This document shows positions 46,461 through 55,717 of a DNA stretch of 64,000 nt, piece after piece. A program made the position numbers and the translations under genes. Every line of letters starts with the position of its first letter. Position 1 is the stretch's first letter. The stretch is from an uncultured beta proteobacterium. GTDB lineage: Bacteria > Pseudomonadota > Gammaproteobacteria > Burkholderiales > SG8-39. The notes beneath the pieces are model-generated. The model was not told where the DNA came from. It searched no databases and saw only the letters and a program-made list of their open reading frames with translations. Location of the stretch: contig CAIYPG010000064.1 in the NCBI GenBank assembly GCA_903928055.1, forward strand, positions 54,784-118,783. Reading direction: 5' to 3'.

Positions 46461-47009
46461 ATGAACCTCAATCAGAATCATTTCGAGCTGTTCGGCCTGC
46501 CGCGGCAATTTTCCGTGGATGCAGTGGCACTTGATGCGCGCTACCGCGAATTGCAGCGCGAAGTGCACCCCGATCGCTTCGCCACCGCCTCCGATGCCGA
46601 GCGCCGCCTGTCGATGCAGATGGCCACGCAGGTGAATGAAGCCTATCGCACGCTCAAGGCGGCGCTGCCGCGCGCGCGCTACCTGCTGGAACTCGCCGGT
46701 GTGGACGCCGCCGCGGAAACCAATACCGCCATGCCCGCTGATTTCCTGATGGAGCAGATGGACTGGCGCGAGGGACTGGAAGAGGCAGGACGGCTTGGTG
46801 ATGCCTGCGGACTGATCCGCATGGACATTGAGCTGAAGCGGGACATGGATGTGGCCTACGCGACACTGGCCGGCCAGTTCGAGCGCAGCGAGATGGCCGC
46901 TGCTGCCGGAACAGTCAGGAAGCTGATGTTCCTCACCCGGCTGAACGAAGAGATCGCCGATGCGCGTGATAACGTCAACCCCTTGAGTGATACCGCTGGA
47001 AAGAACTGA
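46461..47009 (+). CDS. hscB: Co-chaperone HscB
   Basis: 182-residue J-domain protein. [20 protein letters not shown] starts the J domain and the [11 protein letters not shown] segment carries the HPD tripeptide that stimulates HscA. The C-terminal three-helix region contacts IscU. ATG 46461 follows the terminator hairpin by 11 nt. Stop overlaps hscA as TGATG. Confidence 0.95.
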   Translation: MNLNQNHFELFGLPRQFSVDAVALDARYRELQREVHPDRFATASDAERRLSMQMATQVNEAYRTLKAALPRARYLLELAGVDAAAETNTAMPADFLMEQMDWREGLEEAGRLGDACGLIRMDIELKRDMDVAYATLAGQFERSEMAAAAGTVRKLMFLTRLNEEIADARDNVNPLSDTAGKN

Positions 47010-48892
47010 TGGCGCTGCTGCAGATATCCGAGCCGGGCGAATCACCGGCGCCACACCAGCGTCGTGTCGCGATCGGCATCGACCTGGGCACCACGAACTC
47101 GCTGGTGGCCACGGTGCGCAACAGCATTGCCGTGGTGCTGAACGACGAGGAAGGCCATCCGCTGCTGCCCTCGATCGTGCGCTATGGCGCGGATGGCAAT
47201 GTTGCCGTCGGCTATGAAGCCCAGGCTCAGCAGGCCAGTGACCCCAAGAACACCATCGTTTCGGTGAAGCGCTTCATGGGGCGCGGCCTGAAGGATGTGG
47301 CCCACGCCGAGAACTCTCCCTATGATTTCATCGACGGGCCGAACGGAGCAGGCATGGTGCAGATGCGCACCCGCGCCGGGGTGAAAAGCCCGGTGGAGGT
47401 TTCCGGGGAGATACTCAGGGTGCTTCGATTGCGTGCCGAGGCTGCGCTCTTCGGCAGCGATGGCGGCGAACTGTATGGCGCGGTGATCACCGTGCCGGCG
47501 TATTTCGATGACGCCCAGCGCCAGGCCACGAAGGATGCGGCAAAGCTCGCCGGCCTGAATGTCATGCGCCTGCTGAATGAGCCGACCGCCGCAGCCATTG
47601 CCTACGGCCTCGATAACGCGGCCGAAGGCATCTACGCGGTGTTCGACCTGGGCGGTGGAACCTTTGACATCTCCATCCTGCGCCTGACGAAAGGCGTGTT
47701 CGAAGTGCTGGCAACGGGCGGCGACTCGGCGCTCGGCGGCGATGACTTCGACCACCGCCTGTTCTGCTGGGTGCTCGAGCAGGCCAGAGTGCCACCGCTT
47801 TCGGATGGCGACACACGCGTCATGCTGATCAAGGCACGCCAGGTCAAGGAAGACCTGACGCTGCATGCCGAGGCGCGCTTCAACGCAAAGCTCTCCACCG
47901 GGCAGGTCGTCGACGTCATGGTGACGCAGCGCGATTTCTGGGACATGACCCGTCACCTCGTGGCCAAGACGCTCGCACCGGCGAAGAAGGCCTTGCGGGA
48001 TGCCGGGCTGACTCCGGCCGAGGTGAAGGGCGTGGTCATGGTGGGCGGCGCGACGCGCATGCTGCATGTGCAGCGCGCCGTGGCCGAACTGTTCGGGCAG
48101 GCACCGCTGAACAACCTCGATCCGGACAAGGTCGTGGCGCTGGGCGCCGCCATCCAGGCCAATGCACTCGCCGGCAACCGTTCCTCGGAAGAAGACTGGC
48201 TGCTGCTCGATGTCATCCCGCTGTCGCTTGGCATCGAGACCATGGGCGGGCTGGTCGAGAAAATCATTCCGCGCAATTCCACGATACCGGTGGCCAAGGC
48301 GCAGGAGTTCACGACCTTCAAGGACGGACAGACCGCGATGGCCGTGCATGTGGTGCAGGGCGAGCGGGAACTGGTGTCGGATTGCCGTTCGCTGGCGCGT
48401 TTCGAGTTGCGCGACATTCCACCCTTCGCCGCGGGGGCGGCTCGCATCCGCGTCACCTTCCAGGTGGATGCCGATGGCCTGTTGTCGGTATCGGCGAAGG
48501 AAATGACCTCGGGCATCGAGGCCGCGGTGGCGGTGAAGCCGTCGTATGGCCTTGCGGACAGCGACATCACCCGCATGCTCAAGGACTCCTTCGAGCATGC
48601 GCGCGATGACGTGCATGTGCGCGCCCTGCGCGAGCAGCAGGTTGAAGGCGAGCGCATGCTGGAGGCGGTGAATGCGGCGTTATCAGCCGACGGCGACCTG
48701 CTGTCAGCGGATGAGCGCAGTGCGATCGACGCCGAGCTGGCCTCGCTCAAGGGTCTCGTTTCCGGGCGTGACCATCGCGCGATCAAATCGGCGATCGAGC
48801 ACATCAACCATGCCACGGAAAACTTTGCAGCGCGGCGCATGGATCGCTCGGTGAAGCAGGCACTGGCCGGAAAGAACATTGCCAATGTCTAG
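47009..48892 (+). CDS. hscA: Fe-S assembly chaperone HscA
   Basis: 627-residue Hsp70. Nucleotide-binding motifs [51 protein letters not shown] and [17 protein letters not shown] are intact; the substrate domain begins near [14 protein letters not shown]. It binds the LPPVK motif of IscU and drives cluster transfer. Length agrees with E. coli HscA (616). Coupled by overlap to hscB. Confidence 0.96.
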   Translation: MALLQISEPGESPAPHQRRVAIGIDLGTTNSLVATVRNSIAVVLNDEEGHPLLPSIVRYGADGNVAVGYEAQAQQASDPKNTIVSVKRFMGRGLKDVAHAENSPYDFIDGPNGAGMVQMRTRAGVKSPVEVSGEILRVLRLRAEAALFGSDGGELYGAVITVPAYFDDAQRQATKDAAKLAGLNVMRLLNEPTAAAIAYGLDNAAEGIYAVFDLGGGTFDISILRLTKGVFEVLATGGDSALGGDDFDHRLFCWVLEQARVPPLSDGDTRVMLIKARQVKEDLTLHAEARFNAKLSTGQVVDVMVTQRDFWDMTRHLVAKTLAPAKKALRDAGLTPAEVKGVVMVGGATRMLHVQRAVAELFGQAPLNNLDPDKVVALGAAIQANALAGNRSSEEDWLLLDVIPLSLGIETMGGLVEKIIPRNSTIPVAKAQEFTTFKDGQTAMAVHVVQGERELVSDCRSLARFELRDIPPFAAGAARIRVTFQVDADGLLSVSAKEMTSGIEAAVAVKPSYGLADSDITRMLKDSFEHARDDVHVRALREQQVEGERMLEAVNAALSADGDLLSADERSAIDAELASLKGLVSGRDHRAIKSAIEHINHATENFAARRMDRSVKQALAGKNIANV

Positions 48893-48915
48893 CCCGATAA
48901 ACAGCGCGGCACTTA

Positions 48916-49057
48916 TCCCCCTTGTCAAAGGGGGCCGACACGCCGGCAGGCGTGCGGGGGGATTTATCTCGTTCCACCAGTGCAAACACTTCATCAGAAC
49001 CAACACATCAAAGTCCCCGGCGCGGCTGCGCCGCGTCCGCCCCCTTTGACAAGGGGG
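48916..49057. repeat. Multi-hairpin inverted-repeat element before fdx
   Basis: 142-bp element bounded by a perfect 19-bp inverted repeat (CCCCCTTGTCAAAGGGGGC and its complement), each arm itself palindromic. Internal hairpins are CACGCC-GGCA-GGCGTG and CGCGGC-TGC-GCCGCG. It occupies the hscA-fdx gap and ends 11 nt before the fdx ATG. MITE-like; no duplication of the target was recognised. Confidence 0.75.
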
Positions 49058-49068
49058 TTCAAAGAGCC

Positions 49069-49410
49069 ATGCCCAAAATCACCGTACTGCCCCATGAACA
49101 TCTCTGCCCGCAGGGCAGGGTCATTGACGCAACCACCGGCACCTCGGTCTGCGACACGCTGCTGAAAAACGGCATCGAAATCGAGCACGCCTGCGAAAAG
49201 GTCGCGGCCTGCACCACCTGCCATGTCATCGTTCGCGAGGGACTCGAATCGCTGGACGAGGCCGCCGAGAAGGAAGAAGACATGCTGGACAAGGCCTGGG
49301 GCCTGGAGCCGAATTCGCGGCTGTCCTGCCAGGCCATCGTGCGCGATGCCGACCTGACGCTCGAGATCCCGAAATACACCATCAACATGGTCTCCGAAGG
49401 TAAACACTGA
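49069..49410 (+). CDS. fdx: ISC-type 2Fe-2S ferredoxin
   Basis: 113-residue adrenodoxin-type ferredoxin. Cluster cysteines in EHACEKVAACTTCHV (C-x5-C-x2-C) and SRLSCQAIV. Supplies electrons for Fe-S cluster assembly. ATG 49069 is preceded by AAAGAG. Its leader contains the right arm of the multi-hairpin repeat, which could affect expression. 14 nt before iscX. Confidence 0.96.
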   Translation: MPKITVLPHEHLCPQGRVIDATTGTSVCDTLLKNGIEIEHACEKVAACTTCHVIVREGLESLDEAAEKEEDMLDKAWGLEPNSRLSCQAIVRDADLTLEIPKYTINMVSEGKH

Positions 49411-49424
49411 GGGAAAGCACTGAC

Positions 49425-49619
49425 ATGAAGTGGACCGATACGCTGGACATTGCCATCGCGCTGTATGAAAAGCATCCGGATGTCGATCCGCAGCTCGTGC
49501 GCTTCACCGAGCTGATGAAATGGGTGATGGCGCTGGAGGATTTCGACGACAGCGAGGAGCGCTGCGGCGAGAAGATCCTCGAGGCGATACAACTGGCCTG
49601 GATCGACGAGGCGCGTTGA
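49425..49619 (+). CDS. iscX: Fe-S assembly protein IscX
   Basis: 64 residues, KWTDTLDIAIALYEKHPDVD and a C-terminal acidic region with FDDSEERCGEKILEAIQLAW. Small helical IscS-binding adaptor proposed as an iron donor or brake. Last gene of the isc operon, after which GC content drops sharply. Confidence 0.94.
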   Translation: MKWTDTLDIAIALYEKHPDVDPQLVRFTELMKWVMALEDFDDSEERCGEKILEAIQLAWIDEAR

Positions 49620-49629
49620 TCATGCGCAA

Positions 49630-49690
49630 GATAATAACCACTCCGAAAATGATTAATAAATATATGATATTTTTTATTATTGATAATAAT
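49630..49690 (+). repeat. AT-rich dispersed element, copy B
   Basis: Ends GATAATAAC (49630) and GATAATAAT (49682), 52 bp apart, interior almost pure A/T. It starts 11 nt past the iscX stop and marks the left edge of an AT-rich foreign patch. Weaker match than copies A, C and E because right end lacks the GATCAT form. Confidence 0.5.
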
Positions 49691-49752
49691 GAATATCAGA
49701 AAAAAATGTGCCTCCGCTATGGAATTACTTAAATATTGAAGAGAACTTCAAG

Positions 49753-50753
49753 ATGCAGATTTGCGTTACAGGGGCCAGCGGTTTTATTGGCAAGGTATTG
49801 GTGGATGCTTTGTGCGCGGAGCGCCACACCGTGAGGGTGTTAACCCGAAAAGGTGGAACGGTATTTGCGGGGGGGGCAGCAGCAGCAGCAGCAGCATAGA
49901 AGTTATTAAAGGCGACTTGACCAGGCCAGATTGTCCCCTGGAAAAATTCATTGACGGTTGTGAGATTCTGTTTCATTGCGCTGGGGAGATTCGCAATACG
50001 GATGCAATGAGGTCGTTGCACGTTGACGGCACAAAGCGCTTGATTGACGCTGTTTTAAGAGAGTCTTTCAGTGCTGGTAGAAAAATTCACTGGGTTCAAT
50101 TGAGCAGTGTGGGAGCTTATGGACCTCCAGTGGCGCACGCCTCAACTGATCGCGTGATAACTGAAGATTCGATATGCCAACCTGCCAACGAGTATGAAGT
50201 CACAAAAACACTTGCCGATGAACTCGTTGTCAATGCAAGTAATAGCGGAAGAATGACTTACTCGATAATCAGGCCGTCCAACGTATATTCCCCCGCGAGT
50301 GTCAATCAGGTCTTGAGCCGCATCATTGAAATGGTGGCGCGTGGAATGTTCTTTTATATCGGCAGGCCCGGAGCTGTAATGACCTATGTTCATGTAGATG
50401 ATGTGGTCAGGGCGCAAATGGCCTGTGCGGTTGATTTGCGGGCAAGGAATCGAACATATAACTTATCTAACGATTGCACTATTGAGAGTTTGGTAGGGCA
50501 TATCTCTTCAGTTCTCGATGTGCGCGAACCATGGATTCGAATCCCAGAATGGATGATTCGTCTTCCGCTTGATTTTCTTGCTCGGCAGTTGAGCGGTCGA
50601 GTCCATATCCCAAGCATTAATGCGTTGGTGCTAAGAACTCGGTATCCCTCTGAAAGGATTTCGCAGGAACTCGGATTTGTCTTTTCTAAGCATATGCCGG
50701 CTGCAATTCAGATTCGAAGTACCACAGCAAATGAGCTTGTCAAAAAAACATAA
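49753..50753 (+). pseudogene. NAD-dependent epimerase, split by G8/(CAG)6 tract
   Basis: Extended SDR/NAD-dependent epimerase. The N-terminus (MQICVTGASGFIGKVLVDAL) lies in one frame and ends at TAG 49897 after poly-Ala. The remainder, from IEVIKGDLTRPD through LSSVGAYGPPVA, YEVTK and VHVDDVV, continues in the -1 frame to 50753. One more G in the G8 run would restore a single 333-residue protein with a poly-Ser linker. Catalytic Ser and YxxxK are intact. GC is far below neighbours and codon use is AT-rich, so horizontally acquired. Phase-variable switch, programmed slip or sequencing error are alternatives. Confidence 0.8.
49869..49894 (+). repeat. G8 homopolymer plus (CAG)6 microsatellite
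   Basis: Eight G at 49869-49876 followed directly by six CAG at 49877-49894, inside the epimerase gene, where the reading frame breaks. Both tract types mutate by slipped-strand mispairing; only the G run alters frame by single units. Confidence 0.85.
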
Positions 50754-50781
50754 TTTTGGACAGATCATTTTTGGCATTTAG

Positions 50782-51072
50782 GTTGGCAGTAGCGGCCACG
50801 CCGGCGTGATCGGCCTGACCAAGGCGCTGGCGATGGAACTGGGGGCGCACGGCATCACCGTCAACGTCATCGCGCCGGGCAGCGTCGAGACCGAGCGCTT
50901 CCGGGCCACGCCGAATTTCGCACAGGCGATCGAGCGGGCCAGGGCCAGCGTGGTCGTGGGGCGGATCGGCGATTCCGAAGACATGGCGCGCGGCGTGCTG
51001 TTCTATGCCGCTGCCGATGCCGATTTCATCACTGGTGACATCATGCACATCACCGGTGGCCGCTTCGGGTGA
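50782..51072 (+). pseudogene. SDR C-terminal remnant
   Basis: Frame open from 50782 after a TAG, reading VGSSGHAGVIGLTKALAMEL, ITVNVIAPGSVETERF and FITGDIMHITGGRFG: the last third of a FabG-like SDR. The Rossmann half, Asn and catalytic Ser are absent; the YxxxK position aligns with GSSGH. GC-rich again, in contrast to the epimerase patch that ends at about 50780. It appears to be the stump left by insertion or deletion. A GTG at 50806 could start it but no function is expected. Confidence 0.8.
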
Positions 51073-51097
51073 GCGAACGGTATTTCAGGGTTGATTA

Positions 51098-51162
51098 GAT
51101 ATTAATTTCTCTGTTAATTCTCGTGAAGCGGCCTGTTTAACTCAGAAATGATCATAATAAAA
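51098..51162 (+). repeat. AT-rich dispersed element, copy C
   Basis: Ends GATATTAAT (51098) and GATCATAATAAAA (51150), 52 bp apart. Starts 26 nt after the SDR remnant stop, in the 270-bp gap before the convergent Bug gene. No strong hairpin follows. Apart from this element I see nothing recognisable in that gap. Confidence 0.7.
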
Positions 51163-51341
51163 GACTCAAAAACGGCGACTCACAAGAACAAAATCGGCAT
51201 AGCACCGTTCAAATCGGCCATGTTGCCTGATCTTCGCAGCTTGCAATGGTCCAGACGTGGCTGCAGCGGGACGGCTGAAGCGTGAACAGCAGAGCGTCCT
51301 TGCGAGGGACTGCCAGGCGACTGGCAATTGCGGCGCCGGGG

Positions 51342-52328
51342 CTACTCTTCCATTTGAATCCCGACGTCCTGTACCAGCTTCTGCCAGCGGGCCGTTTCGG
51401 TGGCGACAATCCTGCTGATCTGCTCCGGGGTGCTTCCGACCATGACATTGCCCTGCGCTTCCGCTGCGGCCATGATGTCGGGTGACCTTGCCACCCTGGC
51501 GAAGCTCTCGCTCAGTTTGCTGATGATGGCCGCAGGTGTTGCACGGGGAACGAAAAATGCCGTCCAGTTGGTGTAGCTGAATCCCGGCAGGCCCTGTTCG
51601 GCGACCGTGGGCAAATCCGGGAAGAGCTTCGAGCGGCTCGCGTCAGTGATTGCCAGTGCGCGCAGCTTTCCTGATTTGATGAAGGGCAGGGCGGAAATCA
51701 CTGCAGTCGAGGCCGCATCCAGCCGTCCACCTACCAGATCGATGAGCTCCGGCGCAGTCCCCTTGTATGGAATGAAAGTGACTTTGGTGTTGGATAGTGT
51801 CTCCAGCCATGCACCGACCAGATGGGGTGTGCTGCCGGATCCCAGCATGCCGAAGTTGACCTTGCCCGGATTGGCCCTGGCATAGGCCAGGTATTCGGCA
51901 AAAGTGTTTGCCGGGAAGGACGGGCGAACCAGAAACACTCCGGACTGCAGGCTCATCTGCGAAACAGGCGCAAAGTCCTTGAGGGAGTCGAATGGAAGAT
52001 TCTTGTACAGCGCCGGCAGGATGGTGAAGCTGCCGGTCGTAAACAGCATGGTGTAGCCGTCCGGCGCAGCCTTGGCAACGTAACTGAGGCCTATGCGTGT
52101 CGCAGCACCGGATTTGTACTCGATGATGAATGGCTGGGGCATGAAATCGGCCATTTTTTTCGTATAGAGGCGGGCCTCCGTGTCGATGGGCCCTCCCGGC
52201 TCATACGGAGAAACCACGGTCATCGGCTTGGAGGGAAAACTGTCCGCAGACCTCTGGGCCAGCGACGCCACCGGCATCAGGCTCGACAGGGATGCCGCCA
52301 ACAAGGCGATGTTCTTCAGTTTTTTCAT
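51342..52328 (-). CDS. Bug family tripartite tricarboxylate receptor
   Basis: 328 residues from ATG 52328, preceded by AGGAG at seven nt. Signal peptide MKKLKNIALLAASLSSLMPV, cleaved after SLAQR region, then FPSKPMTVVSPYEPGGPIDTE. Contains NFGMLGSGSTPHLVGAWLE and FPDLPTVAEQGLPGFSYTNW. The PYEPGG loop resembles the 27454 paralogue more than the NYTPGG pair. Solitary, flanked by the SDR remnant and fahA; no permease. Confidence 0.9.
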   Translation of the reverse strand: MKKLKNIALLAASLSSLMPVASLAQRSADSFPSKPMTVVSPYEPGGPIDTEARLYTKKMADFMPQPFIIEYKSGAATRIGLSYVAKAAPDGYTMLFTTGSFTILPALYKNLPFDSLKDFAPVSQMSLQSGVFLVRPSFPANTFAEYLAYARANPGKVNFGMLGSGSTPHLVGAWLETLSNTKVTFIPYKGTAPELIDLVGGRLDAASTAVISALPFIKSGKLRALAITDASRSKLFPDLPTVAEQGLPGFSYTNWTAFFVPRATPAAIISKLSESFARVARSPDIMAAAEAQGNVMVGSTPEQISRIVATETARWQKLVQDVGIQMEE

Positions 52329-52457
52329 TGCCAGACTCCTCATGTTTGTGTTCCGTTGCACAATCACTGGAACTGCTCCGCCGAATTGTCGTTCCCGTTT
52401 ATTGGACGGGCAATCTTCAGCCGCGGCCTGTCCATTCGGGTCATCGGGCGCATGCGG

Positions 52458-53792
52458 TCAGCGTGCCGGCTGTATCTGCCCGCGGCTCTCGCCGAAACCG
52501 ATGGACACAAAGCCTTCGCGCCGCGCATGTGCGCGCAGCACGATTTCGTCTCCGTCCTCCAGATACGTCCGCTGCTCGCCCGAGGCCAATGTGAAGGGCT
52601 TGGTGGCGCTTTCGCTGATCTCGCCGAGGCTTCCCTGGCTGTCCGGCGTCGGGCCGGAGATCGTGCCTGAGCCGAACAGGTCACCCGGCTGCAGGTTGCA
52701 GCCGCCGCAGGCGTGATGCGCCAGCATCTGCGCCGTGGTCCAGTACAGGTGGCTGGTATTGCTCAGCGTGAGCCGGTGCGGCGGCAGCTTCCTTGCGCGC
52801 AGGCCTTCGGTGAGCATCAGCGCTTCGAGTTCGATGTTGAGCGCACCGTGCGCCTGGTCGGCGTCGTCCCACAGGTAAGGCAGGGGCTTCGGGTCGCCTT
52901 CGGGCCGCGGCGCCTGCGCGATGCGGAATGGCGCCAGCGCCTCTGGCGTGATGATCCATGGCGAGACTGTGGTGCTGAAGCTCTTGCCGAGGAAGGGACC
53001 CAGCGGCACGGTCTCCCAGCGCTGGATGTCGCGCGCCGACCAGTCGTTCAGCAGGCAGTAGCCGAAGATGTGATCTGCGGCTTTCGCCATCGGGATAGGC
53101 TCGCCCAGCGCGTTGCCGGGGCCGACCCAGGTGCCGAACTCCAGCTCGAAATCCAGTTTTTCGCAAACGCCGAAAACCGGTGGTTCCTTGCCGCCGCGAA
53201 GGTACTGGCCGTGCGGGCGGCGCACCGCCCCTTCGAACAGCGATGGCGCGCGCACCGAAGATGCCCGGCCGTGATAGGCAATGGGGATGTACTTGTAATT
53301 CGGATTGAGCGGCGGCAGGTTGGGGCGCAGGCGACGGCCGCCACTGGCTGCATGGTGTATGCCGGCATAAAAGTCGGTGTAATCGCCGACGGCTGCCGGC
53401 AAATGCACCGTGCATTGAGCGGCGGCGTGGAGCAGGTCCGGCACGGATTGCGCTTTCTTCGCGTCGACGCTGTCTTCGGCAAGCAATTCGGACAGGCGCT
53501 TGCGCAATGCGATGCGCGGGCCCTTGCCCAGCCCCATCATCGGATTCAGCGTGGTTCCGATGGCGGCGCGGGCAGCCTTCTCGGCCTCGCCAGCGAACAG
53601 TCCCGCATCCAGCGCAGCCTTCAGGTCGAGGATGGAATCACCAATCGCCACGCCGCCACGCGCCGTGATCGCGCCGGGTGGCGTGAAAATGCCAAAGGGC
53701 AGGTTCTGGATCGGGAATTCCGGGTGGCCCTGGGCTGAGGCAATCCAGCTGCGCCGTTTCGGATCGTGGGTTTCGTCAATCATGCCGCTCAT
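52458..53792 (-). CDS. fahA: Fumarylacetoacetase
   Basis: 444 residues from ATG 53792 with AAGGAGGACTCC upstream. Hydrolyses fumarylacetoacetate to fumarate and acetoacetate, the last step of tyrosine and homogentisate breakdown. N-terminal FPIQNLPFGIFTP, active-site region DYTDFYAGIHHA, metal-binding LDFELEFGTWVG, and the C-terminal LFGSGTISGPTPDSQGSLGE are all family hallmarks. No homogentisate dioxygenase or maleylacetoacetate isomerase is adjacent. Confidence 0.94.
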   Translation of the reverse strand: MSGMIDETHDPKRRSWIASAQGHPEFPIQNLPFGIFTPPGAITARGGVAIGDSILDLKAALDAGLFAGEAEKAARAAIGTTLNPMMGLGKGPRIALRKRLSELLAEDSVDAKKAQSVPDLLHAAAQCTVHLPAAVGDYTDFYAGIHHAASGGRRLRPNLPPLNPNYKYIPIAYHGRASSVRAPSLFEGAVRRPHGQYLRGGKEPPVFGVCEKLDFELEFGTWVGPGNALGEPIPMAKAADHIFGYCLLNDWSARDIQRWETVPLGPFLGKSFSTTVSPWIITPEALAPFRIAQAPRPEGDPKPLPYLWDDADQAHGALNIELEALMLTEGLRARKLPPHRLTLSNTSHLYWTTAQMLAHHACGGCNLQPGDLFGSGTISGPTPDSQGSLGEISESATKPFTLASGEQRTYLEDGDEIVLRAHARREGFVSIGFGESRGQIQPAR

Positions 53793-53835
53793 GGAGTCCT
53801 CCTTGTTCGAACTGGCTGCGAAAATCGTTTTTCTT

Positions 53836-53862
53836 GTGTCCATCGTGTCCGTCGTGTCCGTC
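53836..53862. repeat. Three tandem 9-bp repeats
   Basis: GTGTCCATC, GTGTCCGTC and GTGTCCGTC in tandem, with a decayed fourth unit, in the 81-bp gap between fahA start and serB stop. No function apparent. Confidence 0.6.
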
Positions 53863-53873
53863 ATGTCTGGAGG

Positions 53874-54713
53874 CTAGGGGTAGAGCTTCAGCAGTCCATC
53901 CAGTCCGACGTGGTTGAAGCTGTAGGTCGCCTTTTCGCGGACCACCGGTTTGGCGTGATAGGCAATGGACACACCAGCCTCGGCCATCATGGCCAGGTCA
54001 TTTGCACCGTCGCCGATGGCGATGGCCTGGTCCTTTGCAAGCCCCAGCAACTCGCGTACTTCCTTCAGCCTGGCCGCCTTCGCCTGGGCATCGACGATGG
54101 CGCCGTTGACCGTTCCCGTCAGCTTGCCGTCCTGGATGTCCAGCGTGTTCGACAGCGTGTAGTTGAGGCCGAGGCGTTCCTTCAGGCGTTCGGTGAAGAA
54201 CGTGAAGCCGCCCGACACCAGCAGGGTGCGGATGCCCAGTTCCTTCAGGCGTGCCAGCATTGCTTCGGCGCCCGGCGAGAGTTTCAGTCGTTCGTCGTAC
54301 ACACGCTGCAATGCGGATTCGGACAGGCCGGCGAGCAGGGCCACGCGCCGGCGCAGGCTCTCCGGGAAATCGATTTCACCGCGCATCGCAGCTTCGGTGA
54401 TGGCAGCGACCTGCGGCTTGATGCCCTGCATGTCGGCGATTTCGTCAATGCATTCGATTGTGATCAGCGTGGAATCCATGTCCATGACCACCAGGCCGAA
54501 ATCGGCAAGCTTGCGGCCTGACGGGACATAGGCAAGGTCCACCGCAGCATTCCTGCAGGCCTGGTCGACGGCAGGATTGCCGGCCACGACGTCATGCAGC
54601 CGGAAGGCCTCCGGTCCGAAGCGCACGATGCCCCGCGCGCCGGCAACCGCCGCCACGGCGTTGATGTCGATTTTCCTGATGTTGCCGCCCTGTATCACGA
54701 GATCCGTGCCCAA
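53874..54713 (-). CDS. serB: Phosphoserine phosphatase SerB
   Basis: 279 residues. No ATG fits: the TTG at 54713 is chosen because it lies two nt after the Sel1 stop with GGGGA upstream and yields the complete family N-terminus (GTDLVIQGGNIRKIDINAVA). HAD motifs: I VVMDMDSTLI, II LLVSGGFTFF, III/IV IGDGANDLAMMAEAGVSIA. Makes serine from phosphoserine. Coupled downstream of sel1 and mfd. Confidence 0.93.
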   Translation of the reverse strand: MGTDLVIQGGNIRKIDINAVAAVAGARGIVRFGPEAFRLHDVVAGNPAVDQACRNAAVDLAYVPSGRKLADFGLVVMDMDSTLITIECIDEIADMQGIKPQVAAITEAAMRGEIDFPESLRRRVALLAGLSESALQRVYDERLKLSPGAEAMLARLKELGIRTLLVSGGFTFFTERLKERLGLNYTLSNTLDIQDGKLTGTVNGAIVDAQAKAARLKEVRELLGLAKDQAIAIGDGANDLAMMAEAGVSIAYHAKPVVREKATYSFNHVGLDGLLKLYP

Positions 54714-54715
54714 AA

Positions 54716-55717
54716 TCAGTTCCCCTGTTTTCTTGTTGCTTCGTGCAGCGTCAGTTTCTGTGTCGAGGCCTGCAGTCGTCCGGACCAGAATTCCGCAAGC
54801 TGTGTGTTCGCCGGATGGCCAAGTCCGCCATCCCTGTAGACCTTGAGGACCCGTTCTATCGCCGGGACATGTCCGCCCATGGCGGCGAGCTCGTAGTTTC
54901 GCAACGCACCTTCCACGTCCTGCGGGCCACCAGTGCCCGATTCGAGAAGTTGCGCAAGCTCCCATGATCCGCGCACATGTCCCTGTTCAACGGCCCGGGC
55001 CAGCCAGGTGCGCGCGGCCACAGCGTCGCGCGGAACACCCACGCCCAGCCTGAACAGCATGCCGTAGTGATATTGCGCTTCGGCATGGCCCTGTTCCGCG
55101 GCAAGCTCGAACCAGTGTGCCGCCTTTTCGGGACTGGGCTTGACGCCGCTGCCGTCGAGATAGGCACGACCAAGCTGCGCCTGGGCGCGGTCATAACCGG
55201 CCGCAGCGGCACGCTCCAGCCAGGCCACCATGCGTGCTTCGTCCCGAGGAATTCCGTTGCCGCGGCCGTACATGAGTGCGAGGTTGTATTGGGCCGGGAC
55301 GAATCCGGCATTCGCCGCGCGCTCATACCAGACACGGGCCACGCTGAAGGTAATCGGAACGCTGCGGCCATCGACATGCATGGCCGCGAGGTTGTTCATG
55401 GCGCCGGTGTGCCCGGCATAGGCGGCTGCCAGGTACCAATGGGCGGCTTCGCGGTATTCGGCAAAGGTCGGACGCGGACCGGATTCCAGCATCAGGCCCA
55501 TGGTGTACTGGGCTTCGCGGTTGCCGCTCGCAGCCGTTGGTTTCAGCATTCGCAATGCCGCGGCGGCATCACCGCCGCGATAGGTGCCCAGTGCCGACTC
55601 GATTACGGCGGCCGGGGACTGCACTGCTGCCGCCGGCGTCTGTGCCCATGTGCCGGGAACCATCGCACCCAGTGCAAGGCCGGCCATCAGTCCGGCGGAA
55701 GCGGCCGCGACGCGCAT
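54716..55717 (-). CDS. Sel1-like repeat secreted protein
   Basis: 333 residues with a signal peptide (MRVAAASAGLMAGLALGAMV, cleaved near TWAQT). Then about six Sel1/TPR-like repeats, such as AAHWYLAAAYAGHTGAMNNL, ARVWYERAANAGFVPAQYNL and AAHWFELAAEQGHAEAQYHY. Likely a periplasmic scaffold. Its ATG shares one base with the mfd stop (TAATG) and its stop is two nt from serB, so the three genes form an operon. Confidence 0.88.
   Translation of the reverse strand: MRVAAASAGLMAGLALGAMVPGTWAQTPAAAVQSPAAVIESALGTYRGGDAAAALRMLKPTAASGNREAQYTMGLMLESGPRPTFAEYREAAHWYLAAAYAGHTGAMNNLAAMHVDGRSVPITFSVARVWYERAANAGFVPAQYNLALMYGRGNGIPRDEARMVAWLERAAAAGYDRAQAQLGRAYLDGSGVKPSPEKAAHWFELAAEQGHAEAQYHYGMLFRLGVGVPRDAVAARTWLARAVEQGHVRGSWELAQLLESGTGGPQDVEGALRNYELAAMGGHVPAIERVLKVYRDGGLGHPANTQLAEFWSGRLQASTQKLTLHEATRKQGN

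Noticed and set aside
53836..53862. CRISPR-like array from 9-bp tandem repeats
   Set aside because: Units are contiguous with no spacers and only three copies; simple tandem repeat.
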